Source: Lunatibacter sp038209145
GTDB taxonomy: Bacteria > Bacteroidota > Bacteroidia > Cytophagales > Cyclobacteriaceae
Length of the DNA: 7,720 nucleotides
Assembly: GCA_038209145.1 (NCBI GenBank)
Contig: JBBQXZ010000228.1
Span: 1-7,720 of the forward strand
Direction: 5' to 3'
Position numbers and translations under genes: made by a program. Below are positions 6,184-7,720 of this stretch, piece by piece. Numbering within the stretch: position 1 is the stretch's first letter; each line of letters starts with the position of its first letter. The notes below the pieces were generated by a model. The model did not search any database. It was given only the letters and a program-made list of their open reading frames with translations, and was not told the origin of the DNA.

Positions 6184-7403
6184 AAATAATTTATATCCAC
6201 CAGTATTTTTCGACTCCTGAGGAGGGAGGGGCTATCCGTTCCTATCACTTGGCAAAAGGGATGGTCGATGCGGGCATAGAAGTGGAGATGGTCACGGCTC
6301 ATAATGAGCAAACCTATGACATTCGACCAATTGAAGGAATTAAAGTCCATTATTTGCCTATTTCTTATGACAATCGCTTTGGATTTTTCAAGCGAATCTA
6401 TTCATTTTGGAGTTTTGTGAGAGCTGCCAAAAAATTAATCAAAAAATTACCCCGTCCTGATTATTTGTACATTTCATCCACACCCCTTACCACGGGAATG
6501 ATTGGGAGATGGGCTAAAAAGGAATTTGCTGTTCCTTATTTTTTTGAGGTCAGGGATTTGTGGCCGGAAGCTCCAATCCAGATGGGAGCCATCAAAAACC
6601 GATTGCTGAAAAAATTCCTTTATCGGCTTGAACGTCAAATTTACCAAGAAGCATTTCACCTAATCGCCCTTTCACCGGGGATCGGAGAATCCATGGAAAG
6701 GACTTGCCCGAAAAAACCCATTACCATAATCCCCAATTTTTCTGATCCCGATTTTTTTGACCCAGCTATTGTAAACGTGGCTAATCGGCTGTATCCTATC
6801 GGAAAAAACCAAGTTACCATCTCTTATGCTGGGGCTATAGGCCCTGTTAATGGTCTTGGTGCTTTTTTGGCCTTGGCCAAAGCTGCCAAAGATAAAGCTA
6901 TTAATTGGGAGTTTATATTAATGGGTAAAGGGGTGGAACTGTCTGAGATTATCCGGGAGAAAAAAAGGCTGGGATTAGACAACCTCTATTTGAAGTCATA
7001 TGGGAATAAACATGAAGTGCGCAACTTATTAGGCGTGAGCGATTTTATATACCTTTCCTTTCTGCCTCATACCGTCTTGACAACGAGCAGTCCGAACAAA
7101 TTTTTTGATGCCATAGCTATGGGAAAACCAGTCATACTCAATTTTAAGGGATGGATACACGACCTGGTGGTTCAGTCTGATATTGGGATTTATCACGAAA
7201 AAAACAATGCGAAAGCTGTATTTGATTACATCCAGAAAGTCCTAGATAAACCAGAACTAAAACTGGTCATACAGCAAAGAGGTAGGGTATTGGCCAGCAC
7301 CCAATTTTCCAAAAAACAGGCAGTGAAAGTGCTATTGGGGGTACTAAAATCCAAGAAATTGCGGCGGAAAAAAACTAGCGGGGTTTATACCCTGACTGCC
7401 TGA
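6180..7403 (+). CDS. GT4-family glycosyltransferase (WbuB-like)
   Basis: A 407-residue GT-B-fold transferase that would move a sugar from a nucleotide donor to a lipid-linked or glycan acceptor at the inner face of the membrane. I chose the ATG at 6180, which overlaps the preceding stop as ATGA and begins with the usual first strand MKIIYIHQYFSTPEEGG. A frame extension back to 6135 would add 15 residues lying wholly within the previous gene. The acceptor domain contains SYHLAKGM (21-28), YISSTPLTTG and the diagnostic EVRDLWPE (123-130). The linker IPNFSDPDFF precedes the donor domain, with ISYAGAIGPVNGL and TSSPNKFFDAIAMGKPV (301-317), which occupies the site of the GT4 EX7E region. These motifs match the WbuB-like group found in O-antigen and capsule clusters. 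The sugar cannot be told from sequence. The basic C-terminus (SKKLRRKK) is encoded partly over the convergent gldB. Confidence 0.92.
   Translation: MKIIYIHQYFSTPEEGGAIRSYHLAKGMVDAGIEVEMVTAHNEQTYDIRPIEGIKVHYLPISYDNRFGFFKRIYSFWSFVRAAKKLIKKLPRPDYLYISSTPLTTGMIGRWAKKEFAVPYFFEVRDLWPEAPIQMGAIKNRLLKKFLYRLERQIYQEAFHLIALSPGIGESMERTCPKKPITIIPNFSDPDFFDPAIVNVANRLYPIGKNQVTISYAGAIGPVNGLGAFLALAKAAKDKAINWEFILMGKGVELSEIIREKKRLGLDNLYLKSYGNKHEVRNLLGVSDFIYLSFLPHTVLTTSSPNKFFDAIAMGKPVILNFKGWIHDLVVQSDIGIYHEKNNAKAVFDYIQKVLDKPELKLVIQQRGRVLASTQFSKKQAVKVLLGVLKSKKLRRKKTSGVYTLTA
7368..7394 (-). terminator. Possible weak terminator of gldB inside the glycosyltransferase 3' end
   Basis: Read on the minus strand, GGGT/ACCC (7392-7389 with 7384-7381) forms a short stem with a 4-nt loop. 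After the gldB stop region comes a run of seven T (7374-7368). The stem is only 4 bp, extended weakly by a C-G pair beyond a mismatch, and 6 nt separate it from the T-run. Intrinsic termination is possible but unproven. Confidence 0.25.
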
Positions 7404-7720
7404 ATATTTTGACGGCATTGGACTCCGCCATTAATTCCTGAAGCGGGATACTGTTGTTCACCTGGTAATCATCTACGATATTCCAACCTATCCATCGGCC
7501 CAATCTCCCCGGTGCGTCCATGCTGATCTCATCTGTAAAGGGGGACTCTCCGGTATATTTGCGTATAACAAACGGATTCGTCTCGAAAAAAAGTTCGTTT
7601 TCGATAAAATGGGAATAGATCAACTGTTCGTTGGCGTAGCTGGCTGCGATTTCCCCAGAGGTATAGCCAATTATGAACTCATCCGGAGTACAGGGAAGGA
7701 TGGATTTGGTGAAGTGATAG
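7375..7720 (-). CDS. gldB: Gliding motility-associated lipoprotein GldB, C-terminal part (5' end outside window)
   Basis: On the minus strand the frame is open from the window edge to a TAG at 7377-7375, giving 114 residues. A TTG at 7623 is internal, because coding sequence continues upstream (YHFTKSILPCTPDEFIIGYT, then GEIAASYANEQLIYSHFIENELFF). The end of the protein carries the GldB hallmarks: SMDAPGRLGRWIGWNIVDDY, SIPLQELM, and a final IFRQSGYKPR. GldB is a cell-envelope lipoprotein needed for gliding in Flavobacterium johnsoniae and conserved in gliding and type IX secretion-bearing Bacteroidota. The lipobox would lie outside the window. It converges with the glycosyltransferase gene and overlaps its 3' end by 29 bp. 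Confidence 0.88.
   Translation of the reverse strand, partial: YHFTKSILPCTPDEFIIGYTSGEIAASYANEQLIYSHFIENELFFETNPFVIRKYTGESPFTDEISMDAPGRLGRWIGWNIVDDYQVNNSIPLQELMAESNAVKIFRQSGYKPR

Noticed and set aside
4157..6659. Minus-strand ORFs opposite nth, asparagine synthetase and the glycosyltransferase
   Set aside because: Each is antisense to a motif-confirmed gene and shows no independent protein features.
7375..7623. 82-residue minus-strand ORF as a complete small gene
   Set aside because: The frame continues upstream to the window edge with GldB-like sequence, so this is only the tail of gldB.

Overview
The window looks like chromosomal DNA from a member of the Bacteroidota, probably a Cytophagales-type gliding or environmental bacterium. 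Four things point there: a 3' fragment of the gliding-motility lipoprotein gene gldB; an ECF sigma factor with the stretch of motifs typical of the phylum (YNEEGKF, RIGHNLAIDHFRK, SINTALGRMRYALINLRK); a TAnnTTTG-type promoter upstream of that sigma gene; and AT-rich leaders that mostly lack Shine-Dalgarno sequences. The order-level placement is inference.

Layout. (1) Positions 2-2371 (+): the 3' part of a large multi-pass membrane protein. Its open frame runs off the left edge. It has about seven membrane helices, a cytoplasmic domain resembling a STAND/AAA-type NTPase that has lost its Walker A motif, a winged-helix-like segment, and a C-terminal helix pair. (2) 2372-2735: a non-coding gap with a good Bacteroidota sigma-ABfr promoter at its right end. 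(3) 2736-3549 (+): an ECF sigma factor overlapping by 26 nt a 78-residue acidic protein that looks like a zinc-less, membrane-less remnant of an anti-sigma domain. A clear intrinsic terminator closes this unit. (4) 3695-7403 (+): a compact three-gene run: endonuclease III (nth), a divergent glutamine-dependent asparagine synthetase, and a GT4 (WbuB-like) glycosyltransferase. The junctions are a 2-nt gap and a 4-nt ATGA overlap, so co-transcription is likely. (5) 7375-7720 (-): the C-terminal 114 residues of GldB, convergent with the glycosyltransferase and overlapping it by 29 bp.

How the genes may work together: the sigma factor and its small partner form a regulatory pair. The asparagine synthetase and glycosyltransferase are the kind of pair seen in surface polysaccharide or glycoconjugate pathways, here placed behind a DNA-repair gene. 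The large membrane protein has the architecture of a signalling or scaffold protein, but I cannot assign it a function. No tRNA, rRNA, CRISPR array, insertion sequence or prophage signal was seen. The points most worth a second look are the NTPase-like membrane protein without a P-loop, the degenerate anti-sigma-like miniprotein, and the Glu-to-Ala changes in two conserved motifs of the asparagine synthetase.
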